Shown piece after piece: positions 23,447 through 33,552 of a stretch of DNA of 64,000 nt. A program made the translations under genes and the position numbers. Positions within the stretch are counted from its first letter, which is position 1. The number at the start of each line of letters is the position of its first letter. The notes under the pieces are model-generated. The model worked only from the letters and a program-made list of their open reading frames with translations. It had not been told where the DNA came from and searched no databases. Location of the stretch: assembly GCF_050908995.1 (NCBI RefSeq), contig NC_135123.1, positions 16,864,001 to 16,928,000 of the forward strand. Direction: 5' to 3'. This DNA comes from Andrena cerasifolii (taxonomy: Eukaryota > Arthropoda > Insecta > Hymenoptera > Andrenidae).

Positions 23447-25505
23447 ATGAACCTAACCACGGGGAATCCTCACGGGAATGGCTTACTCTATGCTGGTTTC
23501 AATCAGGATCAAGGTATCTGACCGAGTGTGCTACATTTGACAGTCCGGTCACCTACTGTCAAATTTATTTTTTCACTTCTAACCTCTCTGTCTAACGCCT
23601 CCCGCAGCAATCCAACGTGATTTTACTTATTCGTATTCCTCCTGCCGTTTCCCCGTAAAATCCTGCACCTTTTCCATCCATCTATCGCGGTAGAAAATAA
23701 TTGTAATTTCAGGATTCAACGTCCCTTCCTATTTTCTAACCTCATTCCCGCAGAATTTCTGCGAATATTTGCGGGTAAATTTGCGCAACACCTGTTTCGG
23801 GGAATTATTTTTAAACGCTTTATGTTGCGTATTATGTATTCGTTGCTTGGATTATTCTAACAGCTGGAAGAGTTTTCGATGATGTTTCACATGATTTCGA
23901 GTTATTTGTCGAAATTCTGTTACATTTATATAATATCAGATTAACACATTTGTCCACTGAGCTGTGGGTATTATTCAAGGTATTAGGAGGCTCGGTCGCT
24001 GTACCTGAATTCCTCGAATTCAGTTCCATATGTACCATCAGATGTGTTGTTATTTATGATAATTCTGTTTATCCGGTTGCGTTGGTTTATCTTCTTATTT
24101 CTCTCTGTATTTACATTAATGCGCGCAGCAAATAAGAAACACGCGTCCCTACGAACACCATATTGCGATCGCAAATGAGAAAGATGAATATATAACAACA
24201 CGGGCAGATAACAATATCATTATTGTTTGTATAATTTTCTATTTATAGGGTGTTTTGTGTGTGGCATGGAAAATGGCTTCAGAGTGTACAGCTGCGATCC
24301 TTTGAAGGAAAAGGCTCGCCACTTCAGCGATAGAGGCCTTGGTTACGTGGAGATGCTATTCAGGTGTAACTATTTAGCGTTAGTCGGCAGTGGAGCGAAG
24401 CCTATGTATCCAACCAATAAAGGTTAAACGACAATTTTTATGAGTTCTGGATGCTCTGTGTACATAAAGAGGACCAGTTACTTATCTTACATAATATTTA
24501 CAGTTATGATATGGGATGACCTTAAGAAATCTCCAGCAATCACTTTAGAATTCAATGCCCCCGTAAAAGGCGTTAAACTGAGAAGAGATAGGATAGTAGT
24601 AATTTTAGAAGGCGTTATAAAAGTTTACACGTTCACACAAAATCCTCAGCAACTTCACGTCTTTGAGACTAATCCAAATCCCAGAGGACTGTGCGTGTTA
24701 TGTCCGAATAGTAGTAACTCGTTACTTGCGTTTCCTGGTAGAAAGAATGGACACGTACAAGGTAGTATTTTAATTACCGCGCTCTTATTTCATTTATCCT
24801 GTCGATGATTTGATAAACCGGCTTGTTCTTCTGTTATAGTAATAGATCTGGCTAACACGGAGAAGCAGCCTTTAAATATCGAAGCGCACGAAACACCTTT
24901 ATCTTGTATAGCTCTAAATTTGCAAGGCACCAGATTGGCTACCGCCTCGGAGAAGGGGACGCTGATAAGAGTATTCGAAACTCAAAGCGGGAATATGATT
25001 AATGAACTGAGGAGAGGAGCGAATCACGCAAATATTTATTGGTAAGCGAGGGTAATATACCTTTAAGAATCATGTCCGTATTGATTGAATGTATGTGATT
25101 GCAGCATAAACTTTAATCACGACTCTACTTGGCTGTGCGTAGCGAGCGATCGCGGCACTGTACACGTCTTTGCCGTAGAGGATCAGAAATTGAACCGTCA
25201 ATCTAGTTTAGCGTCTGCCACTTTCCTGCCAAAATACTTTAGTTCTAGCTGGAGCTTTTGCAAATTTCAAGTACCAAGTGGTCCGCAGTGTATGTGCGCC
25301 TTTGGGACTGACAACAATAGTATTATAGGTAAGTAGTGCGATATAATACCTTAATTTCTGACACTTTAAATGCAATCGGTTTCCTTCTTGCTTCACAGTA
25401 ATATGCGCAGATGGTAGTTATTACAAATTTGTGTTCAACAATAAAGGTGAATGCACGAGAGATTTCTATGCACAGTTCCTTGAATTAACAGACGACAAAA
25501 TGTGA
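23447..25505 (+). CDS. WDR45B: WIPI3 / WDR45B, autophagy PROPPIN beta-propeller
   Basis: Six exons: 23447-23513, 24249-24422, 24504-24761, 24840-25041, 25105-25328 and 25399-25505. All have GT-AG borders and consistent phases, giving 343 residues; human WDR45B is about that length. Hallmarks in order: MNLTTGNPHGNGLLYAGFNQ start, CGMENGFRVYSCDPLKEK, GYVEMLFRCNYLALVG, MIWDDLKK, LRRDRIVV, LCVLCPNS, ASEKGTLIRVF, the phosphoinositide-binding LRRG motif, SSLASATFLPKYF, and a C-terminus ending TDDKM. These fit WIPI3 rather than WIPI4. The family is a seven-bladed propeller that binds PI3P/PI(3,5)P2 on autophagic membranes and links to ATG2. Note the first intron (735 bp) after a 22-codon first exon. 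AATAAA near 25819 may be a poly(A) signal. Confidence 0.95.
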
Positions 25506-27261
25506 TCGGAGGACGAAGAGGTGGTAAACTCCTAATTACAGAGATTTTACACAATTTGCATGTTTTGTGGTTCTCTTTGTCATTTCTTTTTTTGGCATTA
25601 GCTGCTAACCAAACGAATGGGAGTACATTTTTCACACAATGGTTTTAGCGTTCGTTGGATATGAGTATGAATAGCTTGTATGGGAAGTGAACTACGGCGT
25701 TTGTTGAAATCACACTCTACTCGTACCCTATAGTAGAGGACCAAATGAGAAGTACACTATTGTTTGTTGGTGATACGTGCACTGTGCGTGATTTATAAAT
25801 GGCAAATCGAGCGGGAAAATAAAGCAGGAGATGCCTACTTATGGAACTGCAAGTTCTTAAATGTTGCAAACGAGGGAGGGAACTTCGTGTTCGAAGTTAA
25901 GTTTAACGCGTCGCTGTAAAAAGTATCTTTCTTACGTTTAAATTACAAAGTTTATAGCTCTAACTTATGCGAACATCGTAATGGAGGGTATCGTCGTGAA
26001 AACAATCCTTGCGATTTTTTTATGGTATGTATGTGCTTGGCGATCTAATCATGTGTTTTCTGTTTATATTTATTTTATTAAACCATAAATATTTCGTTTA
26101 CTGTTAGAAGAAAAGAAATATATATCATGCTCTAACACAGTACGAGTGTCGGAATGATGTAAAAATATAAAACTTTCGCTAATTATTGTACGGGCCTTCG
26201 ATGATTAGCAAAATGAACAATGGGACGTGTATAACGTAATAGAGTTTTATAATCTTTATTTTTATGATTTTCCATACATTTAATATACATATACGTAAGA
26301 GATAACTACAGTCACTTGTTAACATTTGAGATATTACCACAAAATATCGAGGTTGTAGTGTCGCAGAGAAGTTGGGATTGAACGTAAAATAAAAATTCTC
26401 ACGAGACAGAACTCTGTATCTATTTATAATAAAACAACGATGACCTGCAAGCGATGTATTTAACTCTTCTGTGTGCTGTTCTTTTTGTCTCATTTATCAT
26501 TAATTTTCTCGTTTCTTAGACTTAGACGATCGTGCGATTCCCGACGAACCTTACACAATTCTAGCAATTAAGATTCAGTCTTACACAAGGAGAATACCGT
26601 CGCGTATGCGAATGTTGAAATTAAACGAAAGGAAACATCGAATGTAGTGTCGTTGTCGATTTAGATAATCTCACGTCTGTGAAAGAACAAAATCGAAATG
26701 TAAAGTATATTACGATATATGCGTCGCCGCAATTCGATATGCACTTTCGTTATTACAGATCTGAAGGATAATTGTATACCTGTGCGTCGCCGTTCAGAGT
26801 GTAGTTTCAAAGTGTCGCCGCAGAACAGATTGATTCGTTATGCAACGAGGCGAGAAATAACATGCGTAATATACGAAGCAAGCTTTTTTTTTTGTACTGC
26901 AGATAGTTTTTGAGCTTTGTAAGATGAAACGCCTTCGTCTTGTCGCGTGACATGCACAGTGTTTTTTTCCGACATCCAATTACCACCGTTTCTCTCGTCA
27001 CAGCTTCCGTTTCCTTTTCCCTTCCCGGCGAAGGCAACGCGTACGAGTTTTCGAAACGCCGCTACTATTGCGCGCCGCGGACCTCCACGGCCGATGCTGG
27101 CTTTAAAATTTGTTTAAAAAAACACTGTCATTTCGAGGGTGCCCCCCGCACCCCGTCGTGCAACGAGAAGCCTCGCCGTCGAGCGCGAGGATTCGCGTGC
27201 ATCATTGGCGAACGAATAAATCCGATTTCTCGTGGCTACTTCTACACCGCGGTGGGCATCC
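25506..27261. other. Convergent 3' region of WDR45B (+) and the four-pass membrane gene (-)
   Basis: No coding exon is recognised. AATAAA-type signals occur on the plus strand (about 25819). TTTATT on the plus strand (about 26247) is an AATAAA on the minus strand. The sequence is AT-rich, as expected for UTRs and a short intergenic gap. Open frames at 26719-27428 lie in or opposite the 3' end of the minus gene and are not supported. Confidence 0.45.
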
Positions 27262-28532
27262 TTAAACCTCGAACGGCTTGTTGGCCCGCGACTGGACGAT
27301 CTTCGACTTTTGCGCAACCGGCACCACCGGCTTTTTCTTCACGCCGTGGAGAATGTGAGTCAGCCCCTTCTTCATCTCGAGGCTCTTGTAAGTGCTGTAG
27401 ACCACGAACCACACGTAAGAGCTTGTGATCACCAGGAAAAGAACCACCATACCTGGAAAACAAGTGTCGTACCGACGTGGAGATTTAAATACAGCAACGT
27501 TGTTGAAAGTAACGTGTAAAAGAGTATTTTCTCTGTTAACGTACGCTCGCAAATGTCAGCCTTGCCGCCGAGGGTGGCGATAAACGGGCAGTCCTGTTCT
27601 ACCAGGAACAGGGAGATCGTCAGTGCTGATATTATCGTCATCATGACCATCATCCACGGCGCCATGAAGTGGCGATTATTCTAGCGGAAAGGAAGCAATT
27701 TTTCTTCTTTTATCGAGTCAATATACAGGCCTGCGCCTACTTAACATTTCATTACCGTCAGCGCTCCGTATAAGAGTAAAATCGTGGAAGTGAAATGTAT
27801 GACCGTGATGACCAGCCCGCAGTACATCGAGTAAACCGTCTCTGTAACGAAAATTTGCGTCCAAAAACTGACGTTGCATGTAACGAAGAATATATACTGA
27901 AAATGTAAGGATTACAATGGCTCGTAATTAAGGAAAATTTTGAAGATTCGAAGTTCGACTTTCGGTAACAAATTTCATACGGTTTCAAGAATTATCGCTC
28001 TTCACGATATTGCTGAATTTTATTTTCAAACAAATCTGATTTCAAACGAGATATTTCAACACTTTTTTTAATTCGATATCGCAGTTTGTATTGCGAAAAG
28101 TAGCGGGAACTTTAGTAGATACTAGAATGCGTCGGGACAATCGATTTCGCGTTCAGTTGTATGAAATTCTGTAAGCACCAGTTGCATTGTGATGCGCCAT
28201 GTCCATTTTCTTGGTATTCAGATGATTAGACGATATATCTTCCAGGGCTTCTCTCTCGAGAGCATCCTCCGTGTCTCTCACCACCATCTCTTGGATTCCC
28301 ATGGCGTGCGCCAGTGCCAGGACGAAGAATATCATACTGAACCCAGAGGTGAACTGCGTTTAACAAAAGAAAGGAGCAAGTTAAGCACATAGGTACCAAT
28401 GATCCCTCGATCTTTAATTAAATAACGTTTCGCCAGTCGCGTCCTATTTACCAATTGAAACACAGCGATCAACACAGTGCCTTGCTTCAGATTGAAGTAG
28501 TGCAAGAAGTTCTTCAGAAGTCCCACCTTCAT
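27262..28532 (-). CDS. Four-transmembrane protein, uncharacterised
   Basis: Five coding exons on the minus strand: 28532-28452 (coding part of an exon that starts at 28574), 28353-28282, 27896-27756, 27680-27545 and 27452-27262. Phases agree and give 206 residues. The ATG at 28532 is the first in-frame start after an upstream in-frame TGA, if the leader exon ending at 28976 is used. Membrane segments: TLVIA-like GTVLIAVFQLFTSGFSMIFF (about 18-44), CGLVITVIHFTSTILLLYG (about 76-97), MMVMMTIISALTISLFLV (about 105-123), and VVLFLVITSSYVWFVVYST (about 145-163). The cytosolic tail is basic (KKGLTHILHGVKKK). The layout resembles insect four-pass families such as DUF4728/fire-exit-like proteins, but I cannot assign it. 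The donor after GAGATGGTG at 28282 decides the short second exon; a read-through to 28153 with a stop is the alternative form. Confidence 0.72.
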
Positions 28533-28975
28533 CTTGCCTCTCCAATAGAAAAGCTTCTTATATATACAATAGCCCTGGAAAGCAGAATAAACAACGACCC
28601 TTCAAAACAGGAGCCAGAGCGATTCGTGCGAAGCAATTTCTATCAAAGTCAAGTTCAAGCGGGGACCAGTAGCAACAGGAAAATAGCTCCTCGCGACGGC
28701 CCTCCATTTTACCAGGGCATCGAATCCCAAGGATTATCTTAAAGCAGCGTGACGTCGTTACGCGGGTCAGGCTCGCCGTGGTAATTAGAAAGCTCGTAAC
28801 GAAGGTGAAATTGTAACCGGGGGAGGAGTCGCTGCGAGCGTGTTGTCGCGCAGGGTAACGATAACAACGCGATAGCGCGTAAAGGAAAGCGTTGCTCTTT
28901 ATCAGGGACGCGGCCAGGCCTCGATATTCCCCCGCGTTTGTAGGGAAAGCGAGAGGTGTGCGTGTGGCTACTCAC

Positions 28976-29065
28976 CTCGCGGGAAAAAGGCGCACCGCGT
29001 ATCCCTGAAACGTAGTTCACTGTGGGAATCAATAACTTTCACTGTCTTCACGCGGTTCGAAAGGG
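28976..29065 (-). other. Likely 5' non-coding exon of the four-pass membrane gene
   Basis: On the minus strand a strong donor CGCGAG|GTGAGTAG ends an exon at 28976. Spliced to the acceptor before 28574 it leaves an in-frame TGA and no ATG until 28532, which fits a leader exon. Its upstream limit is unknown. The adjoining GC-rich sequence (29050-29380) is a plausible promoter region. Confidence 0.45.
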
Positions 29066-31248
29066 AAAGAGCTGATTGTCCGAGGTGCCCGCGAGGGAAC
29101 GAAGGGTGTCGGGGGACGACGAGCCCCCGTTCGTGGATCCAGGGCAGAACTGTGTCCGAGGGATGCTCGTCTCACGTCCGCGGGCCCGGTGGTGCCTTCG
29201 ACGCGCTAAACGCGAGTTTACCCTCGCTTCGACGGGTAGAAAGGCAACCCCCGACAGTGGATTGCGCGACATGCGCACCAGCTCCAACCCGCTGCCGCAT
29301 CCTTCAAGGTGCATCCGTTCCCAATTGATCATTGATTCACGCTGACGCAAAAGTATCAATTCCCGCCGGTCTGGATCCGAACGGCGGGGAAAATTCTATC
29401 GATAGTTGGATCGGATCGGAATTAGTTGCGTGTCTTCGTTTCGGGGAGGTGTTGGATTTGGTGAACGCAGTTTGCAAGGGTTTTGTAGAAGCTTGAATGC
29501 GATTTCTGTTAGAAGTGGATGTATCCAATTATTTGTGAATATTTGTGGGTTTGTGTGACGAATTAACGAGTTTAAATGGGAAAGTTTGCGCAACAGTTTA
29601 TTAAAAAGTATGGAGAAATGTAGAAGTTGATAGTTGGAGCAGACGTTACGCTTTTATTACAACTTCGCAAAAATCGCGTCTCCTTGATTTCTGTGTTATT
29701 AACCTTTAGGGGACCGGCAAAGCCCTTTTTGGGACTTTGAGTAAGCACACTACTCAAAAATGATTTAAAGTATAAATACGTATGTGTGTGCTAGTGTTCG
29801 ACTGTGTTTTTGTCAGTGGCGGATTTAACAGGGCGGCCGATGAGCAGTTGCCACCTGGGCCCCTGCACAGAAGGCCCCCAAGGCCCCGTCCTTAAAAAAA
29901 ATTATGATTTTATCCAAACTATGCTTTTTTCTGTATTATCACACTGAGCCCGGTTTTAGTAAACTACCGCTTTATTTTCCCAAAAAATGGGCCCCTGCTC
30001 AGAAGGCCCCCCTAAGGCCCAGTCTTCAAAAATAGATTATGATTTTATGCAAGCATTATATTTTTTTATATACTTTTCTGTACACTTGCCCCCTTTTATT
30101 AAAGTAGCTCTTCATTTTCCCAAAAAATGGGCCCCTCAGAACGTTTGCCACTTGGGCCTTTTTTCTTAAATCCGCCACTGGTTTTTGTGTATATTCGACT
30201 ATAAATTCGTTCGGTTTAAAAGAACACAAAAAATACGACAAAATAAAATAGTTCCTGAAACAACACAAGAGTACCAAAAATAATAAATAAAAACATGGAA
30301 AAAAGAAGAAAATATTACTTTCTACGCCTACGTCGTTAGCTCTGGGTAACGCTAAAAGACAGTTCTCTGAATTTTGGTAAGTATATGTTTACTCGTTTAA
30401 GTCAGTAAAACTGCCATGAGGGTAAAACATTTTTACAATCCGACTACAGATTCGTAATCAGCAGTATCAAAAACCCCCAGACATACTATATTTTTAAATT
30501 AAGAAAATGTTAAAAATTTTAGTACCGTTCCGGACTTGTAAGGCCCCTTTTGTGGCTCTGTGCAAGTCCTCTAATTCTGCACAAAATATACGTTATATAT
30601 AAATTTTTGGAAACTGAAAGCCACTATTTTTTTAAAAAAAAATCCGGTCCTCTAAAGGTTAACTTTGCGGAACACCACTAACTATTTTGTAAAAGAATTA
30701 GCTCTTGCTTGTGTTTCATTTAAGTGACTATGTTACTGGTGGCTTAAGAAAGGGATACGCAATTGATAAATCCTAAAACTGTTCAAGCAGATTGTCCAAG
30801 AAACTTGAGACATAGATACATCACACCAAGGGGATGAATTAGATGAAAAAGGTTTAAATGAATCCGCGTTTGGAAATTAATAGGAAATTGAAAATATAGG
30901 CGAGTCACTGATTTAGAAGCGAGCGAGCTTATGTTTCTCAAACAAGTACGCTCAAACTTCATTAGAATTATTAATCACAAACGATTTCGAAGCATCGCTA
31001 TCCCACAGTTACGAGGAAACAGTTGGGGGTTCGAAGCGCAGCTTGAAAGTTAGTTCGATCGAGTTGAATCATCTTCGATGTAGCCATAGAAACGTCGCGT
31101 GAACTTCGTGCCCGTTTGTATCGCTGCGAGCACTTTCCACGATTGTTTCGGCTTCAGCGTGTCACGGACCGTGGCAGTTGGTTCGCGGCTATCAAGCTAT
31201 GCCCTCGCGTTGACGATCTCAAATACGATCATTGCAGGAGGTTACAGA
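29066..31248. other. Intergenic region with one hAT MITE
   Basis: A GC-rich segment at 29066-29380 is likely promoter for the minus-strand membrane gene. The rest is AT-rich and includes a clean hAT MITE (29814-30180). About 31000-31248 should contain the promoter and 5' UTR of the UPF0193 gene. No other exon is seen. Confidence 0.4.
29814..30180. mobile_element. hAT-superfamily MITE with perfect 8-bp target duplication
   Basis: The 367 bp element begins CAGTGGCGGATTTAA and ends TTAAATCCGCCACTG, a perfect 15 bp inverted pair. It is flanked by GTTTTTGT at 29806-29813 and 30181-30188, the 8 bp duplication expected of hAT. The inside has two diverged tandem copies of a ~130 bp unit starting GGGCCCCTG(C)..CAGAAGGCCCCC. 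There is no transposase, so it is non-autonomous. Confidence 0.9.
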
Positions 31249-32665
31249 ATGGACCGGAAGTATCAGAGGGTCGAGATGGGGGCGGGCGCGTTCCACCACC
31301 CCCCGAGAGCGAAATACAGCGAGGAGACGAGAAGTCTGATAAAACGTGAGCCAACACGCTGCAAATCTCCATTGATTAAATTCTTCACTTATATTATTAT
31401 ATATATTTCTGTAATAAAACGATCGGAAGGCGCATGTAATAGAAAATACGTAGTACAAAACAATTTTGACAAAGAGTTATATTTCGCGCGACGTCCAAAA
31501 GGATTTTACACATTTTTGAAAAATAGCAGATTAAACAATTATTACTATGATCGTCTTCGAAGATCGTGATCCATTTTTGTTTAAATGCGTGCTTTATGAA
31601 CGTTTCGCTTTAGTTCTGATGGAAGAGTCTAAAGTGAGCATGCTGCAGAGGAAGTGTATTCAAGAAGCGATGGATAAGGGTGAGTCCTTGCCTGTTCTCA
31701 CGGATAGATCGAAGGGGAAGCTGAGTAACCGTAACAATGATTACCAGGTAAATTTTCTAGTGTGATTGTTGATGGATACTGATGAAATTTTCAATGGAAA
31801 ATCAATTTTATTGTTCACCCGATTAATACGTAGGACGTTCGTAGGTCATAATGCCCACCGTTTGGAATAAACGGACGCAGGATATGATTATTAAGAGTGG
31901 CGCGTATGAGAGGGAACAATATAGAAGAACCTCCCCTTTACGTAAGATCCCATAGTTGCAATCATAATAATTATCGAAACTATTTGAATAATTCTAGTAT
32001 GATTTATTTAACGCCATAGTTGATGCTTCAATTCAGATATGTGTAGTATAATCCTTTGACCAGCAGTACAAGATTAGAAGTGATTAATTAATTATCAAGT
32101 GCAGATGTTAATTAAATAATATCTGGGGATATCTTCATTATTTCTTGTCCATTATTCGAATCGAAGTGTTATATATAAAGGAGGAAGTTTATCGAAGTTC
32201 CGATTTCGTTTTCAATCCAAAATTTAGGCAACAAAGAGAAACAAAAACGTCATCTGGCTTGTATGATGGCGTACGGTAAGGAGATGCCTGAAACTCCTCG
32301 CGAGCCAAGGATTCTTCATAAAGACAGACGAGAGCCTCGTATTCCTACAGATGTAGATCCTATGGATGATTGTAAGTGAAGAAAATAAATATACATATTT
32401 CTATTTTGCATTGTACGTGCCACTTTTTCACATTAATTTCGCAGTGGTTCGAGGGATTCAGGAAAGAATGGAATTCTTGGATGACATGGAATGCCTTGGT
32501 TTGGGAAAGAAGTACCGTCCGATAATACAGCAAGAAATAGCGCATAAACTGCGACTAATCGAGTCGATAGACAAGCAAAAGTCTAAGGAAGTTCGGAAAG
32601 AAATAAGGAAACTTGAAAAACCGTTGCCAAAACCGCTACCTTTGGGACAACTGGATGAAAATTAA
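31249..32665 (+). CDS. UPF0193 family protein (C22orf23 / EVG1 homologue)
   Basis: Five exons: 31249-31345, 31614-31747, 31845-31941, 32228-32371 and 32445-32665. All are GT-AG with matching phases, giving 230 residues; the human protein is about the same length. Conserved blocks in order: LLMEESKVSMLQRKCIQEAM with GESLP, GAYEREQYR, EKQKRHLACMMAYGKEM, then VRGIQERMEFLDDMECLGLG with KYRPIIQQEIAHKLR and a basic KSKEVRKEIRK tail. Exon 3 is too short to stand out as an open frame and was found by its splice phase. The molecular role of the family is not established. The gene lies 888 bp upstream of SNX8 on the same strand. AATAAA at about 32961 is a possible poly(A) signal. Confidence 0.9.
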
Positions 32666-33552
32666 CGATTCTTATAAATTTCAATCTTCCTTCAATCGAG
32701 ATGATGATATTTTCTATCCAATTTATAATAAAATATCTCGGTGATAATAAAGTATCTCAGGAGAGAATTGAAACTATAGTAATATTAAATACTTCTTCCG
32801 TTTTCAATAACATTCATCATTTAAAAGATCCGATGCTTCACGAACGCCCATGGATTTGCAGAATTAGTGACATCAATTTAAAATCTACATCGCCAGAGTT
32901 CGCTCAGAAAGAAATATTTCCCACTAATTCTAAAGTAAAATTTCCTTTTCTCTATTAATAATAAAGAGAAACGTTTAAATATCCTCAGTGTGTTCACCGA
33001 CACGAGAACCATCTCAAGAAAATAATCGCATAAGTAATCGGTAAGGAAAACAATAAAAAAATAAAAAGCATTTTCGTTCTGTTTTATTTTTACAAAAATA
33101 TTTGAAAACGTAGCAAAATATATAAGGGAACAGTCGGTGAAAGCATAGAAGAAGCTTACCTTGAACGCGTAACCGATAAGCGACCCTTTTAATTAATAAC
33201 TCTGCGCAGTGAGAAACCCCGTAGGTACGAAATTCCCGCGCAAGGGTTCCTCGGACCGCGCAATTGGGACGAGTGGGAGGGCGCATGCGCGGCGGGAGAA
33301 ATAAGAGCAGCCGTCTGGAGAAATCGCGCTAGTCGTCAGTTGTGCGCCACACGGCAATGGCGTATGGTGTTCGTGGTTTCGTGACGTTGCCCCTACCCCG
33401 TCGGCGGATCGTATTGTTCGTTCAGAACGCGCAGCACGAGTGCCCGTGAACCGTTTAACGCAGAGACGATCGCGTAAGTGTGACAGTGACTGCGAAAAGT
33501 TGGAGTGCAAACAATCCTCGCAGGATCCCGGATGATCTACAAGTGATCCAAC
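32666..33552 (+). promoter_or_regulatory. SNX8 upstream region with NRF-1-type palindrome
   Basis: After the 3' UTR of the UPF0193 gene the sequence becomes GC-rich. GCGCATGCGC at 33281-33290 is a perfect NRF-1/Ewg palindrome, about 260 bp before the SNX8 start codon. An initiator-like TCAGTTG follows near 33336. The frame at 32701-32958 has no family features and is probably 3' UTR. Confidence 0.5.

Noticed and set aside
32701..32958. 85-codon frame after the UPF0193 stop codon
   Set aside because: Begins 36 bases after the stop, has no family motif and lies before the poly(A) signal; best explained as 3' UTR.
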